Assembly (NCBI RefSeq): GCF_005405925.1
Contig: NZ_BJHV01000001.1
Coordinates: 9,672,001 to 9,736,000 of the forward strand
Direction of reading: 5' to 3'
DNA: 64,000 nucleotides
From: Streptomyces antimycoticus
Lineage (GTDB): Bacteria > Actinomycetota > Actinomycetes > Streptomycetales > Streptomycetaceae
Position 1 is the first letter of the stretch. Each line of letters starts with the position of its first letter. The translations under genes and the position numbers were made by a program. The notes under the pieces are model-generated. The model was given only the letters and a program-made list of their open reading frames with translations. It was not told the DNA's origin and made no database searches. Shown here piece after piece: positions 1 to 7,990 of this stretch.

Positions 1-756
1 GTGCCGCCGACTGCGGCGTTCAGCGGCGGGGCCGGCCGGGAGCGGGGGCGGCCGGGGCGAAGACGCGAGGGGAGATGGTGCCGGACCGAGGATGCCGGGC
101 GCGGAACCCCGGCCCCGGCTCGTCTCTTCTCCGACATCCGGTATGGCCCGCGGAACAGGGGCGCTGCTTGGTGCCTGAACCAACTCGCCCTCGTACGAAC
201 GGACTTGACTCGGCGTTTACCGTATCTCTTGTCGTGCATCGCCTCGCCGACCGCCCGCGCATCGCGGCAGTTCTCCGAAAAGAGCCGGTCGTCATGGTGG
301 CGGGGAACTGGCGGAGAATCACGTGGCCTGTGTATAGCGGGAACCGCGCCGCCGCGCATATCATTGCCTCACATCGACTTCCCCCTTCGAGTCGCTCTCA
401 GGGGCGGCCCCGAAATCATCACCCTTCACTCCGCCTGTCCGGGACCCGGGCGGCGACGGAGGTCGTGCTTTTCCCGCGATCTCGTCCGTCGCTCCAGGGA
501 AACGGCCGGTTTTGGGTTCCTGCCGGCGGGAGGCGCAGCGCGCCTACGCCATATGCCGGTGGTCACCAGCCGTGCGCGGTGGGTCATTCGGCGTACTCCG
601 CGCTACGCACTGCCGTCGGACGCCGGGCCGGGGGCGCATGGCGGAGCCGGGGCGTGCCATGAAACGCCGGTCGGGCACCGGGCGAGGGCGCAGGAGCGCC
701 CCGACCGGCCGATCCGCGACGCGACCGCCGAGTGGGGTCCCGGGTAGGGTTGCCCT
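1..756. other. Gene-free stretch upstream of the MOSC gene
   Basis: I find no convincing gene here. Open frames exist on both strands, but their translations are rich in Arg, Pro and Gly with no recognisable domain and no good ribosome site, as expected for chance frames in GC-rich DNA. The stretch between about 150 and 480 is visibly less GC-rich than its surroundings, which suits a regulatory region or the edge of a gene lying before the window. No clear -35/-10 pair or strong hairpin stood out. Confidence 0.5.
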
Positions 757-1590
757 GTGGCGACCGTTGTCGAGCTGACCTCCTATCCCGTCAAGGGATG
801 CGCTGGTGTTCCCGTATCCGATGCGCTGCTGACGGAGGCGGGTCTGCGACACGACCGCAGCTTCATGGTCATCGGCGAGGACGGAGAGTGCCGCACCCAG
901 CGGCGCGACCCCCGGCTCGCCGTCATCCGCCCCGCCATCGACCTGGACGGCACCCGGCTCACCCTGTCGGCACCCGGCGAGGGGGAGGTGGCCATCGACA
1001 TCGACACCACCTCCACCCGGCGCGAGGTCAAGGTGTTCCACAACCCCTTCCTCGGGATCGACCAGGGCGATGACGCCGCCACGTGGCTATCGCAGGCGCT
1101 GGGCGCGCCGAGCAGGTTGGTGCGGGTGCCGCCGGAGCACGACCGGGTGACCGAAGGCTGGATCCCCGGCACCTGCGGCTACGCCGACAGCGGCGCCGTG
1201 CACCTCGTCTCCCGGGCCAGCCTGGACGGGCTGAACCGGCGAATCGCCGAGGCGGGCGGCGCCGCGCTGCCGATGAACCGCTTCCGCCCCGGCATTGTGC
1301 TCGGCGGATGGGACGAACCCCACCGGGAGGACCGGATCCGCCGGATCGCCATCGGCGGCGCCGAGCTGGGCTTCGCCAAGCTCACCGGCCGGTGCGTCGT
1401 GACGACCGTCGATCAGAGCAAGGGCGTCAAAGCGGGCCCGGAGCCACTGCGCACCCTGGCCGGCTACCGGCGCGGCCCGGACGGCGCCACTTTGTTCGGC
1501 TGCCAGTTCTCCGTGACCCGCGCCGGAAAGCTGGCGGTCGGCGATGAGGTGGACGTCATCGAGTGGGACGGGCCGCCGCCGGGGGAGTGA
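757..1590 (+). CDS. MOSC domain protein (YcbX/mARC type)
   Basis: A 277 aa protein with an N-terminal MOSC beta-barrel half (about residues 1-120) and a C-terminal MOSC domain (about 125-270). The conserved Cys that binds the sulfur or molybdenum cofactor in this family is seen in GRCVVTTVD near residue 215, followed by the family pattern EPLRTLAGYR. Relatives include E. coli YcbX and the mitochondrial amidoxime-reducing component, which reduce N-hydroxylated compounds; the substrate here is unknown. GTG is chosen as start because the family's first strand (VELTSYPVKGC) follows at once; a weak AGGG lies upstream. It is transcribed convergently with the SRPBCC gene. Confidence 0.85.
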   Translation: MATVVELTSYPVKGCAGVPVSDALLTEAGLRHDRSFMVIGEDGECRTQRRDPRLAVIRPAIDLDGTRLTLSAPGEGEVAIDIDTTSTRREVKVFHNPFLGIDQGDDAATWLSQALGAPSRLVRVPPEHDRVTEGWIPGTCGYADSGAVHLVSRASLDGLNRRIAEAGGAALPMNRFRPGIVLGGWDEPHREDRIRRIAIGGAELGFAKLTGRCVVTTVDQSKGVKAGPEPLRTLAGYRRGPDGATLFGCQFSVTRAGKLAVGDEVDVIEWDGPPPGE

Positions 1591-1593
1591 CGG

Positions 1594-1629
1594 GAGCGCT
1601 CGGACCGACGCGAGCGCTCAGACCGACGC
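1594..1629. repeat. 18-bp tandem duplication across a stop codon
   Basis: Two consecutive 18-bp units (1594-1611 and 1612-1629) differ at one base. The second unit holds the last codons and stop of the SRPBCC gene; the first lies just beyond it, in the 28-bp gap to the MOSC gene. It reads as a short slippage duplication. Confidence 0.7.
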
Positions 1630-2028
1630 GAGCACCTTGGCGAAGCTGTCCAGGAGCTGGGCGGCGCCCTCCTCGGCCTGGGCGCACTGCTCCTGCGGCG
1701 GGGCCGGCTGCCGGAGCACCACCCGGGTCCGGCCGTCACCCAGCTCGGCGAAGGTGGCGGTCATCTCCATGACCCCCTGCGGAAGGTCCAGGGTCCACAC
1801 CAGCCGCTCCTGGCCGACCACCTCGCGGTAGACGCCGCGCATCGGCATCTCGCCCCCGGGAGTGGCCACGTTCGCCGTCCAGGCGCCACCCGGCCGGACG
1901 TCGAGGGCGACGGACTCGGGGGCGGCGCCGAACCAGCGGGCGAAGTACTCCGGCTCGGTCCACACCCGCCACACCGTCTCGCGCGGTGCGTCCAGGTCCC
2001 GGGTGATGGTGATCTCGGTGTCGCTCAT
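1618..2028 (-). CDS. SRPBCC/AHSA1-family protein
   Basis: A 136 aa single-domain protein of the START-like SRPBCC superfamily (activator of Hsp90 ATPase homology 1-like subfamily). Typical pattern: ITRDLDAPRETVWRVWTEP at the N-terminus, then ARWFGA, a G-Y/V-R turn in the middle and a C-terminal helix. The fold makes a hydrophobic ligand pocket; the ligand cannot be told from sequence. In other actinobacteria such proteins often sit beside ArsR regulators, but none is present here. The ATG start has a GAGGAGA ribosome site. Its 3' end overlaps an 18-bp tandem duplication and converges on the MOSC gene. Confidence 0.85.
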   Translation of the reverse strand: MSDTEITITRDLDAPRETVWRVWTEPEYFARWFGAAPESVALDVRPGGAWTANVATPGGEMPMRGVYREVVGQERLVWTLDLPQGVMEMTATFAELGDGRTRVVLRQPAPPQEQCAQAEEGAAQLLDSFAKVLASV

Positions 2029-2089
2029 GGTCTCTCCTCGGCGAGCGGGAAGGTGTCGTCACGCATCAGACCGGCCCGCCGCACAGAAC

Positions 2090-3103
2090 TCATCGGTCCT
2101 GGCTCAGCAGTTTTCCGTCCTCCCGGCCGATCCAGTACCGGCGCAGCACATCGAGGACCACCGACACCTCGCAGGCGGTGATGCCGGGGAGCTTCGCCAG
2201 ATCGCGGGTGAGCAGGTCGGCGAGGCCGTCCTCGTCCCGGAACACCCCGTGGTGGATCACCGAGGAGGTGCCCGCGACGATCGAGACATAGCGCGCCGAG
2301 GGATGCCGGGCCAGCGCGTCGGCCACTTCCTGGATGGCCCCGGGCGCGGCATGCAGCTCGATCACGACCTCCAGCGCATGGCCGAGCAGCGCCGGTTCGA
2401 TCTCCACCCGGGGCCGTACCAGACCGCGCTGGAGGAGCGACTGGGTCAGCCGGTAGGCGGTGGACCGGCTGATGCCGAGCCCGCGCGCCACATCGGCGGC
2501 GCTCGCCCGGCCGTCCTGGCGCAGCAGTTCCACGGCCCGCAGCTCGTCATCGCTGAACTCGGTGACGGCGGTGGGCTCCGCCACCGGATCGGTGACCTCC
2601 CGCAGCGCCCGCACCTGGGCGTCGTCCAGCCTCCGCAGCCGCCAGGAGTCGGACTTCGCCGTCGCCCTGAGCACCAGTTCGGTATGGGCCGACCGCACAC
2701 CGGGGACGGAGGGGATCCGGGTCATCAGCAGTTCCCGGGCCCGGTCGCGCCGGGTCGCGTGCAGGGAGCAGTAGACATCGGTGCGGCCCGTGGTCGTGGC
2801 GACGAACGGTATCTCGGGCAGCTCGGACAGCCGCCGTGCCACCTGCCACGCCTGCCCCGGGGCCGTGGCCACCCACAGGTGCATGGGGTTGCCCTCGGCC
2901 AGCATCGGCCACTCCACCTGCCCGATCACCCGCAGCAGCCGTTCCTCCCCGAGCCTGGTCAGCCGGCGGCCGACGGTGCTGGCCGAGCTGCCGAGCACCT
3001 CGGCCAGCGCGCTCAGCGGCGCCCTCGGCGCCACCTGCAGGGCGGCCACCAGATCGAGGTCGGCGGCGTCGAGTACCGGTGGTGTGGTGGGAACGTCTGC
3101 CAT
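2090..3103 (-). CDS. Lrp/AsnC-family regulator with two tandem modules
   Basis: About 337 aa, twice the usual Lrp/AsnC length. Two winged-helix DNA-binding segments are visible: an N-terminal one (LDLVAALQVAPRAPLSALAE) and a second near residue 180 (AVELLRQDGRASAADVARGL then GISRSTAYRLT), each followed by an AsnC ligand-binding-like half. Such double-length proteins are common in Streptomyces. The ATG at 3103 is preferred over one 33 bases upstream because a TAGATT -10 hexamer ends 7 bases before it, which fits a leaderless transcript, and there is no ribosome site for either. The gene is divergent from the AbgT transporter and M20 peptidase, so it probably controls them in response to the imported amino-acid conjugate (inference). 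Confidence 0.85.
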   Translation of the reverse strand: MADVPTTPPVLDAADLDLVAALQVAPRAPLSALAEVLGSSASTVGRRLTRLGEERLLRVIGQVEWPMLAEGNPMHLWVATAPGQAWQVARRLSELPEIPFVATTTGRTDVYCSLHATRRDRARELLMTRIPSVPGVRSAHTELVLRATAKSDSWRLRRLDDAQVRALREVTDPVAEPTAVTEFSDDELRAVELLRQDGRASAADVARGLGISRSTAYRLTQSLLQRGLVRPRVEIEPALLGHALEVVIELHAAPGAIQEVADALARHPSARYVSIVAGTSSVIHHGVFRDEDGLADLLTRDLAKLPGITACEVSVVLDVLRRYWIGREDGKLLSQDR

Positions 3104-3238
3104 GGATACGAATCTATCGTGCGATTGGTGCTCCATGCGTGAATCATTCTTGCGTTACAACTCTTTTACTTGCCTCATTCCGTCATGCCTTCTCTAATGG
3201 ACGACCACTACTGCGTCGCCGACGAAGGAGTGCGGACG
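3104..3238. promoter_or_regulatory. Divergent promoter region, AsnC regulator / AbgT operon
   Basis: A 135-bp AT-richer gap between divergent start codons. On the minus strand TAGATT (3111-3116) sits 7 bases before the regulator's ATG. The same place holds an inverted repeat AATC-N8-GATT (3111-3126), the kind of short dyad Lrp/AsnC proteins bind, so autoregulation is plausible. On the plus strand a GAAGGAG ribosome site lies 8 bases before the GTG of the transporter gene. Confidence 0.45.
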
Positions 3239-4870
3239 GTGAGTTCCAAAGACACCACGACCACACCCGACAACACGCCCGGGAAGACACCCGGCGAAAC
3301 GCCTCCCGACGGACCCGGGGAGTCCTCGGCGGCGCTGTCCGCACTGCTCCGGGTGCTCGGCGCCGTCGAGCGCGCGGGCAACAAACTTCCCCATCCCTTC
3401 TGGCTGTTCGCGATACTCAGCGTCCTCCTCGCGCTGATCAGCTGGGGTCTCGCCACCGCGGACGTCTCCGCGGTCGATCCGGCGGGCGGCAAGACCGTGG
3501 CGGTGCGCAGCCTGATCTCGGTCGACGGGGTGCGGTCGATGATCAGCGACGCGATCACCAACTACGCCACGTTCCCGCCGCTCGGCACGATCCTGGTCGT
3601 CATGCTCGGTGTCGCCGTCGCCGACCGGTCCGGGCTGCTGGCGGCGATGCTGCGGGCCGGTGTCGCCAAGGTCCCGGCGCGCTGGATGACCTTCGCCCTG
3701 GCCTTCACCGCGATGGTCGCCCACATCGCGTCCGACGCCGCCTATGTGGCGCTGGTCCCCCTGGGCGGGCTGGCCTTCCGGGCCGTCGGACGCAGTCCGC
3801 TCCTGGGGATCGTGGTGGCCTTCGTGGGCGTATCGGCGGGCTATGACGCCAGCCCGCTGATCACCCCGATGGACGCGGTCCTGTCCGGGCTGACCACGGC
3901 CGCCGCGCACACCGTGGACCCCGGCTATGTCGTCACCCCGCTGTCCAACTACTTCTTCTCCCTGGCCTCCTCGGTGGTGCTGGCCGCCGTGATCACCTTC
4001 GTCACCGAGAAGGTGCTGGTGAAGCGGGTGGCGGCGCTTCCGCCCGAGCCGGAGGAGACGGCCGGGGACACCGCCGGGGAGACCGGGCCGACCACGGAGG
4101 TCGAGCTCGCACTGGCACCCGAGGAGCGCCGCGGACTGCGCCACGCCACCATCGCCCTCTTCGTCTTTCTCGCGGTGGTCGTGGTGGCGATGATCCCCAC
4201 CGGGTCCCCGCTGCGCGGCGAGGGCGGCAGCATCGTCGAATCGCCCGTGCTCTCCGGTATCGCCGTGGTGCTCGGACTGCTCTTCGCCCTCCTCGGCGCG
4301 GTCTACGGACGCGCGGCCGGCACCGTGCGCGGCGGCCGTGACATCCCGGACTTCATGGCGCAGGGCATGCGGGAGATGGCCCCCATCCTGGTGCTGTTCT
4401 TCGCCATCTCCCAGTTCCTCGCCTACTTCAAGTGGACCGGCGTCGGCCAGGTGCTCGCCATCCGCGGCGCCGATCTGCTCAAGGACCTCGGGGTCACCGG
4501 CCCGGTCGCCTTCATCGGCATCGTGCTGGTGTGCACGGTGATCAATCTGGCGATGACCAGCGGTTCTGCCATGTGGGCGCTGGTGGCCCCGGTCTTCGTG
4601 CCGATGCTGATGCTGTTGCACATCCCCCCGGAGGCCACCCAGGCCGTCTACCGCATCGCCGACTCCTGCACCAACGCCATCACCCCGATGAGCGCCTACT
4701 TCGTCATGGCGCTCGGCTTCCTCCAGCGCTACCGGCGCTCCGCAGGCATCGGCACCCTCGCCTCGCTGACCCTGCCGCTCTCCGTGGCCATGCTGGTGGC
4801 CTGGACCCTGCTCTTCTACGCCTGGTGGGCGCTGGGCATCCCGCTCGGCCCCGGCGCGCCCGTCCGCTGA
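3239..4870 (+). CDS. AbgT-family transporter (aminobenzoyl-glutamate type)
   Basis: A 543 aa polytopic membrane protein of the AbgT family, first known for p-aminobenzoyl-glutamate uptake in E. coli; some relatives export sulfonamides. An Asp/Thr/Pro-rich cytoplasmic N-terminus (about 35 residues) is followed by PHPFWLFAILSVLLALISWG and roughly a dozen hydrophobic segments. Family-typical parts include AHIASDAAYVALVPLG, YDASPLITPMDA and, near the C-terminus, DSCTNAITPMSAYFV, where polar residues sit in re-entrant hairpins. The GTG at 3239 is chosen because GAAGGAG lies at ideal distance. The next gene, 46 bases on, is an M20 peptidase, mirroring the E. coli arrangement of transporter plus amidohydrolase; together they would import and split a glutamate or similar amide (inference). 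Confidence 0.9.
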   Translation: MSSKDTTTTPDNTPGKTPGETPPDGPGESSAALSALLRVLGAVERAGNKLPHPFWLFAILSVLLALISWGLATADVSAVDPAGGKTVAVRSLISVDGVRSMISDAITNYATFPPLGTILVVMLGVAVADRSGLLAAMLRAGVAKVPARWMTFALAFTAMVAHIASDAAYVALVPLGGLAFRAVGRSPLLGIVVAFVGVSAGYDASPLITPMDAVLSGLTTAAAHTVDPGYVVTPLSNYFFSLASSVVLAAVITFVTEKVLVKRVAALPPEPEETAGDTAGETGPTTEVELALAPEERRGLRHATIALFVFLAVVVVAMIPTGSPLRGEGGSIVESPVLSGIAVVLGLLFALLGAVYGRAAGTVRGGRDIPDFMAQGMREMAPILVLFFAISQFLAYFKWTGVGQVLAIRGADLLKDLGVTGPVAFIGIVLVCTVINLAMTSGSAMWALVAPVFVPMLMLLHIPPEATQAVYRIADSCTNAITPMSAYFVMALGFLQRYRRSAGIGTLASLTLPLSVAMLVAWTLLFYAWWALGIPLGPGAPVR

Positions 4871-4916
4871 CCTTGGCCGCTCCCTCATCCACGCCACCTC
4901 GGGAAGGACCCCTCGA

Positions 4917-6071
4917 ATGACCCCCTCCGATCTCGCCGCCGCCACCGTCCGGGTGCTGCCCGAGATGATCGAAGACCTACGGACGCTGGTGGAGCTGGAG
5001 ACGCCGAGCAATGACAAGCGGCTGTTGAATGCCGGGCTCGCCACGATCGGCGACTGGCTCGACGAGCGGCTCGGCGAGCCGGACGGAACCGAGCGCCACG
5101 ACTGCGGGACGTACGGCGATGTGCTGGCCGTGACCTATCGCGGCACGGCCCCCGGCACCGTGCTGCTGCTGTGCCACTACGACACGGTCTGGCCGGCCGG
5201 AACGCTCGCCGAATGGCCCTTCCAGGTGGAGGACGGCCGGGTGAGCGGCCCCGGTGTCTTCGATATGAAGACGGGTCTGGTGCAGGCCGTCTGGGCCCTG
5301 CGGCTGCTGCGCGAGCTGGAGCTTCCCCACCCCTCGGTGCGGCTGCTGCTCAACGGCGACGAGGAGATCGGCAGCCCCGCCTCCCGGCGCCATATCGAGC
5401 GGCTGAGCGAGGACGTGCTGGCCACGCTGGTCTTCGAGGCGTCGCTGGACGGGGCGCTCAAGACCTCCCGCAAGGGCGTCGGGCTGTTCGATGTGACCGC
5501 CTACGGCATCGAATCGCATGCGGGACTCGACCCGTTCGCGGGCGCGAGCGCCATCCACGCGCTGGCCGAGGTCGTCCCGCAGATCGCCGCGCTCAGCGCC
5601 CCGGAGCGCGGAACCACGGTGAACGTGGGGCTGATCAGCGGCGGCACCGGGCGCAATGTGATCGCCGCACAGGCGAGCTGCGGTATCGACATCCGGATCG
5701 CCGAACTGGAGGAGATGAAGCGGATCGACACCGCGCTGCACGCCCTCGCCCCCTCCGACCAGCGGGTGCGGCTGACCGTCACCGGTGAGTGGAACCGCCC
5801 GCCGATGGTCCCCAATGAGCCGTCCCGCGGGCTGTTCGAGCAGGCTCACGCGGTCGCCGCGGAACACGGCTGGGAGCTGGAGGAGACCGCGGTCGGCGGT
5901 GCCAGCGACGGCAACTTCGTCTCCGCGCTCGGCCGTCCGGTCCTCGACGGACTCGGTGCCCTCGGCTCCGGCGCCCACGCCCGCCATGAGCACACGGTGC
6001 TCGCCCCGATCCCGGCCCGTACCGCGCTGACCGTCGGTCTGCTGCGGGCGCTGGCGGCGGACGCCTCGTAA
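4917..6071 (+). CDS. M20-family metallopeptidase (glutamate carboxypeptidase-like)
   Basis: A 384 aa zinc peptidase of family M20 (CPG2/ArgE/DapE group). Visible active-site parts: LCHYDTVWP (His87 zinc ligand, Asp89), FDMKTG (bridging Asp116), DEEIGS (general base Glu149 and zinc ligand Glu150), Glu174, a dimerisation-domain segment around HAGLDPFAGAS (201 onward), and a final His in GAHARHEH. It should be cytosolic: no signal peptide. It follows the AbgT transporter at 46 bases, so it probably hydrolyses the imported conjugate, for example an N-acyl or aminobenzoyl glutamate; the exact substrate is inferred from context only. A perfect 42-bp hairpin closes the operon. Confidence 0.9.
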   Translation: MTPSDLAAATVRVLPEMIEDLRTLVELETPSNDKRLLNAGLATIGDWLDERLGEPDGTERHDCGTYGDVLAVTYRGTAPGTVLLLCHYDTVWPAGTLAEWPFQVEDGRVSGPGVFDMKTGLVQAVWALRLLRELELPHPSVRLLLNGDEEIGSPASRRHIERLSEDVLATLVFEASLDGALKTSRKGVGLFDVTAYGIESHAGLDPFAGASAIHALAEVVPQIAALSAPERGTTVNVGLISGGTGRNVIAAQASCGIDIRIAELEEMKRIDTALHALAPSDQRVRLTVTGEWNRPPMVPNEPSRGLFEQAHAVAAEHGWELEETAVGGASDGNFVSALGRPVLDGLGALGSGAHARHEHTVLAPIPARTALTVGLLRALAADAS

Positions 6072-6104
6072 CGTCCGACGCAGACGGCCGGACGGCCGGC
6101 AAAC

Positions 6105-6146
6105 CCGTGGGCCGCCGCCGTGCCCGGGCACGGCGGCGGCCCACGG
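6105..6146. terminator. Perfect 42-bp palindrome, bidirectional terminator
   Basis: Two 21-base arms (6105-6125 and 6126-6146) are exact reverse complements, between the convergent M20 peptidase and DUF397 genes. There is no T-tract, which is usual for Streptomyces terminators. Confidence 0.8.
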
Positions 6147-6193
6147 TGGCACCGGCGCGGCCGCCGAGAGCGGGCCGGTGCGCGGGAGGCATA

Positions 6194-6430
6194 TCAGGAG
6201 ATGAGGAAATCGGCCTCGCCCGCCTTGGCACCCTCGATGAACGCCATGATCTCGCTGCGGGTGTAGATCAGCGCCGGACCGTCCGGATCGGTCGACTGAC
6301 GGATCGCGACCCGGCCGTCGTCCAGCCTCATGGCTTCGACGCAGTTGCCGCCGTTGCCACCACTCCACGGCTTGTGCCAGCCCTCACTGCCGAGGTCGCT
6401 CGCGCGCATGCCGTTGTGAATGCGATCCAT
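6194..6430 (-). CDS. DUF397 domain protein
   Basis: A 78 aa protein of the DUF397 family, recognised by WHKPWSGGNGGNCVEAM and then VAIRQSTDPDGPAL. DUF397 proteins are very numerous in Streptomyces and are usually encoded next to an XRE regulator with a DUF5753 domain, as here: the regulator ends 5 bases upstream. In studied pairs (for example WhiJ-like loci) the small protein is thought to modulate the DNA-binding partner and to influence development; the exact role of this copy is unknown. Confidence 0.9.
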   Translation of the reverse strand: MDRIHNGMRASDLGSEGWHKPWSGGNGGNCVEAMRLDDGRVAIRQSTDPDGPALIYTRSEIMAFIEGAKAGEADFLIS

Positions 6431-6435
6431 TCCGA

Positions 6436-7296
6436 TCAGAGCTCCTTGCGGAAATCGCGGAGGATTTCCTTTGTGCGTCGTGCGGTTGCCGCCTGGGCCG
6501 CCATGCGGTCCAGGGCCTCCAGATGGGAGGCCACCTCGATGCGCTCATCCAGGTAGACGGCGCCGGTCAGGTACTCGACGTAGACCATGTCCGGCAGTTC
6601 GGGAACAGCGAAGCGGAAGAGGACGAAGGGCCCATAGGTGCCCGGATGGTGTCCGGAGGTGAACTCCGAGATCTGCAGCGTGATGTGCGGCATCTCGACG
6701 GCCTCCAGCAGCCGGTCGATCTGGTCGCGCATCACCTCCGCCGAGCCCACCTGGCGGCGCAGCACCGTCTCGTCCATCACCACCCACAGCCGGGGCGCGT
6801 CCCGCCGGCTGAGCAGCGTCTGCCGCTCCATGCGCAGCGCCACATGGCGCTCCGCCTGCCGGGGAGCGGACTGGCCGACCGCACCGGTCTGCATGACCGC
6901 GTGGGCGTACTCCTCGGTCTGGAGCAGTCCGGGGACGAAATGCGGCTCGTACGCCCGGATCATCTCGGCCGCGCCCTCCAGGCTGACATGGACGCTGAAC
7001 CAGTCCGGGAGAATGTCGTGGAACCGCTGCCACCAGCCGGGCTTGTTGGCCTCCTCGGTCAGGGTGATGAAGGAATCGAGCTCGTCGCCGGTGATGCCGT
7101 AGGCGTCCAGCAGCATCTGCACATACGGAACCTTCAGCGCGACCTCGGCGGTCTCCATGCGACGGACGGTGGCGGGCGCGACCCGCAGCACTCTGGCCGC
7201 CTCGTCCCGCTTGAATCCCGCCTTCTCCCGCAGGTCCTGCAGCCTCTTGCCGAGGACGACCTGACCCACGGTCGGGGCCGACCGCGGTTCACTCAC
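6436..7296 (-). CDS. XRE-family regulator with DUF5753 domain
   Basis: About 286 aa. The N-terminal helix-turn-helix (residues about 12-70) contains LGKRLQDLREKAGFKRDEAA and a recognition segment VAPATVRRMETAEVALKVP. The C-terminal DUF5753 region (about 95-275) shows YEPHFVPGLLQTEEYA and EVMRDQIDRLLE, typical of Streptomyces regulators paired with DUF397 proteins. The GTG at 7296 is chosen because GGAGG stands 8-10 bases upstream; an earlier in-frame start would add 25 residues without homology. It forms a two-gene operon with the DUF397 gene. The control region upstream carries repeated GCACTT motifs. Confidence 0.9.
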   Translation of the reverse strand: MSEPRSAPTVGQVVLGKRLQDLREKAGFKRDEAARVLRVAPATVRRMETAEVALKVPYVQMLLDAYGITGDELDSFITLTEEANKPGWWQRFHDILPDWFSVHVSLEGAAEMIRAYEPHFVPGLLQTEEYAHAVMQTGAVGQSAPRQAERHVALRMERQTLLSRRDAPRLWVVMDETVLRRQVGSAEVMRDQIDRLLEAVEMPHITLQISEFTSGHHPGTYGPFVLFRFAVPELPDMVYVEYLTGAVYLDERIEVASHLEALDRMAAQAATARRTKEILRDFRKEL

Positions 7297-7367
7297 CTGA
7301 ATCCCTCCCTGACCTCCCCAGCGCTGATGTTCGCAGTGTGCCATGGCCAGTGCGGAACGGACACATT

Positions 7368-7502
7368 GCACTTACGACTCTGCACTTTTCAGAGTGCCCC
7401 TTGCCAAGTGTGCGCGGCGGTGCGCATAGTTGCGTCATGATCCCGTTACCGCGTTCTGCCGCGGCGACCGCAGGCGCAAGCGGCCCGACCTTTGTGAAGT
7501 GC
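7368..7502. promoter_or_regulatory. GCACTT/AAGTGC motif cluster at the XRE-DUF397 promoter
   Basis: GCACTT occurs at 7368 and again at 7382 (14 bases start to start), inverted variants AGAGTGC and CAAGTGTGC follow at about 7391 and 7404, and AAGTGC lies at 7497. The 7382 copy is also part of a small dyad, CTCTG and CAGAG around CACTTTT. The cluster covers the region where the XRE regulator's promoter must lie and reaches the start of the next, divergent gene, so it is a candidate operator for both. Confidence 0.4.
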
Positions 7503-7508
7503 CCCTAG

Positions 7509-7979
7509 ATGACGTACGCCTTCGCCGGTGCGCTGACCGGCCTCGTCCGCGGCCGGTTCGGCCGGCGCGGATTCCGTCCGGCGTTCGGACGCCACCGCCT
7601 TCAACTGCCGCCGGCGCTGCGGACGGACCGGGCCTATGACGCGGTGGGGATCGCCGAGCGGCACGGCCCCGGGGTCATGGACCTGCTGCCCCGGGCGGGA
7701 TGTGTGCTCGCCCGCGCCGGTCGCTGGTGGTGGATCGTGCCGCCGCAGTCGGACATCGGGGTCAACTGGCCCGCACCGGCCGTCTACGCGGTCGGCGCCA
7801 TGGTGACCGGCCCGCCCGGGTGGCGGACCGGCCCCACTGGTTCCGAGGAGCCCGGAGTGGTGCACTGGCCTGGCGACGGGGAGCCGTACACCCATCCCCT
7901 GCTGCTGCACATCGCGGTCTGCGCGGCGGCCGGGGTTTCCCCGGCCTGGCCGTGCGACGAAGGGCTGCCACGGTCATGA
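7509..7979 (+). CDS. Conserved Streptomyces protein of unknown function
   Basis: A 156 aa protein. I recognise the general type (a conserved Streptomyces hypothetical often near XRE/DUF397 loci) but no functional family. It has a basic N-terminus, the segment VLARAGRWWWIVPPQSD and a C-terminal stretch HPLLLHIAVCAAAGVSPAWP. There is no signal peptide or clear membrane helix. Codon use is Streptomyces-like. The start is uncertain, because no good ribosome site precedes the ATG. The gene is divergent from the XRE-DUF397 pair and converges on the aminotransferase gene, with only 11 bases between their ends. Confidence 0.6.
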   Translation: MTYAFAGALTGLVRGRFGRRGFRPAFGRHRLQLPPALRTDRAYDAVGIAERHGPGVMDLLPRAGCVLARAGRWWWIVPPQSDIGVNWPAPAVYAVGAMVTGPPGWRTGPTGSEEPGVVHWPGDGEPYTHPLLLHIAVCAAAGVSPAWPCDEGLPRS

Positions 7980-7990
7980 CCTCGGCCCGG

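Noticed and set aside
3194..5044. A 616-codon open frame antisense to the AbgT gene
   Set aside because: Its translation is a His/Gly/Arg/Asp-rich low-complexity string with no domain, typical of antisense frames opposite GC-rich coding DNA.
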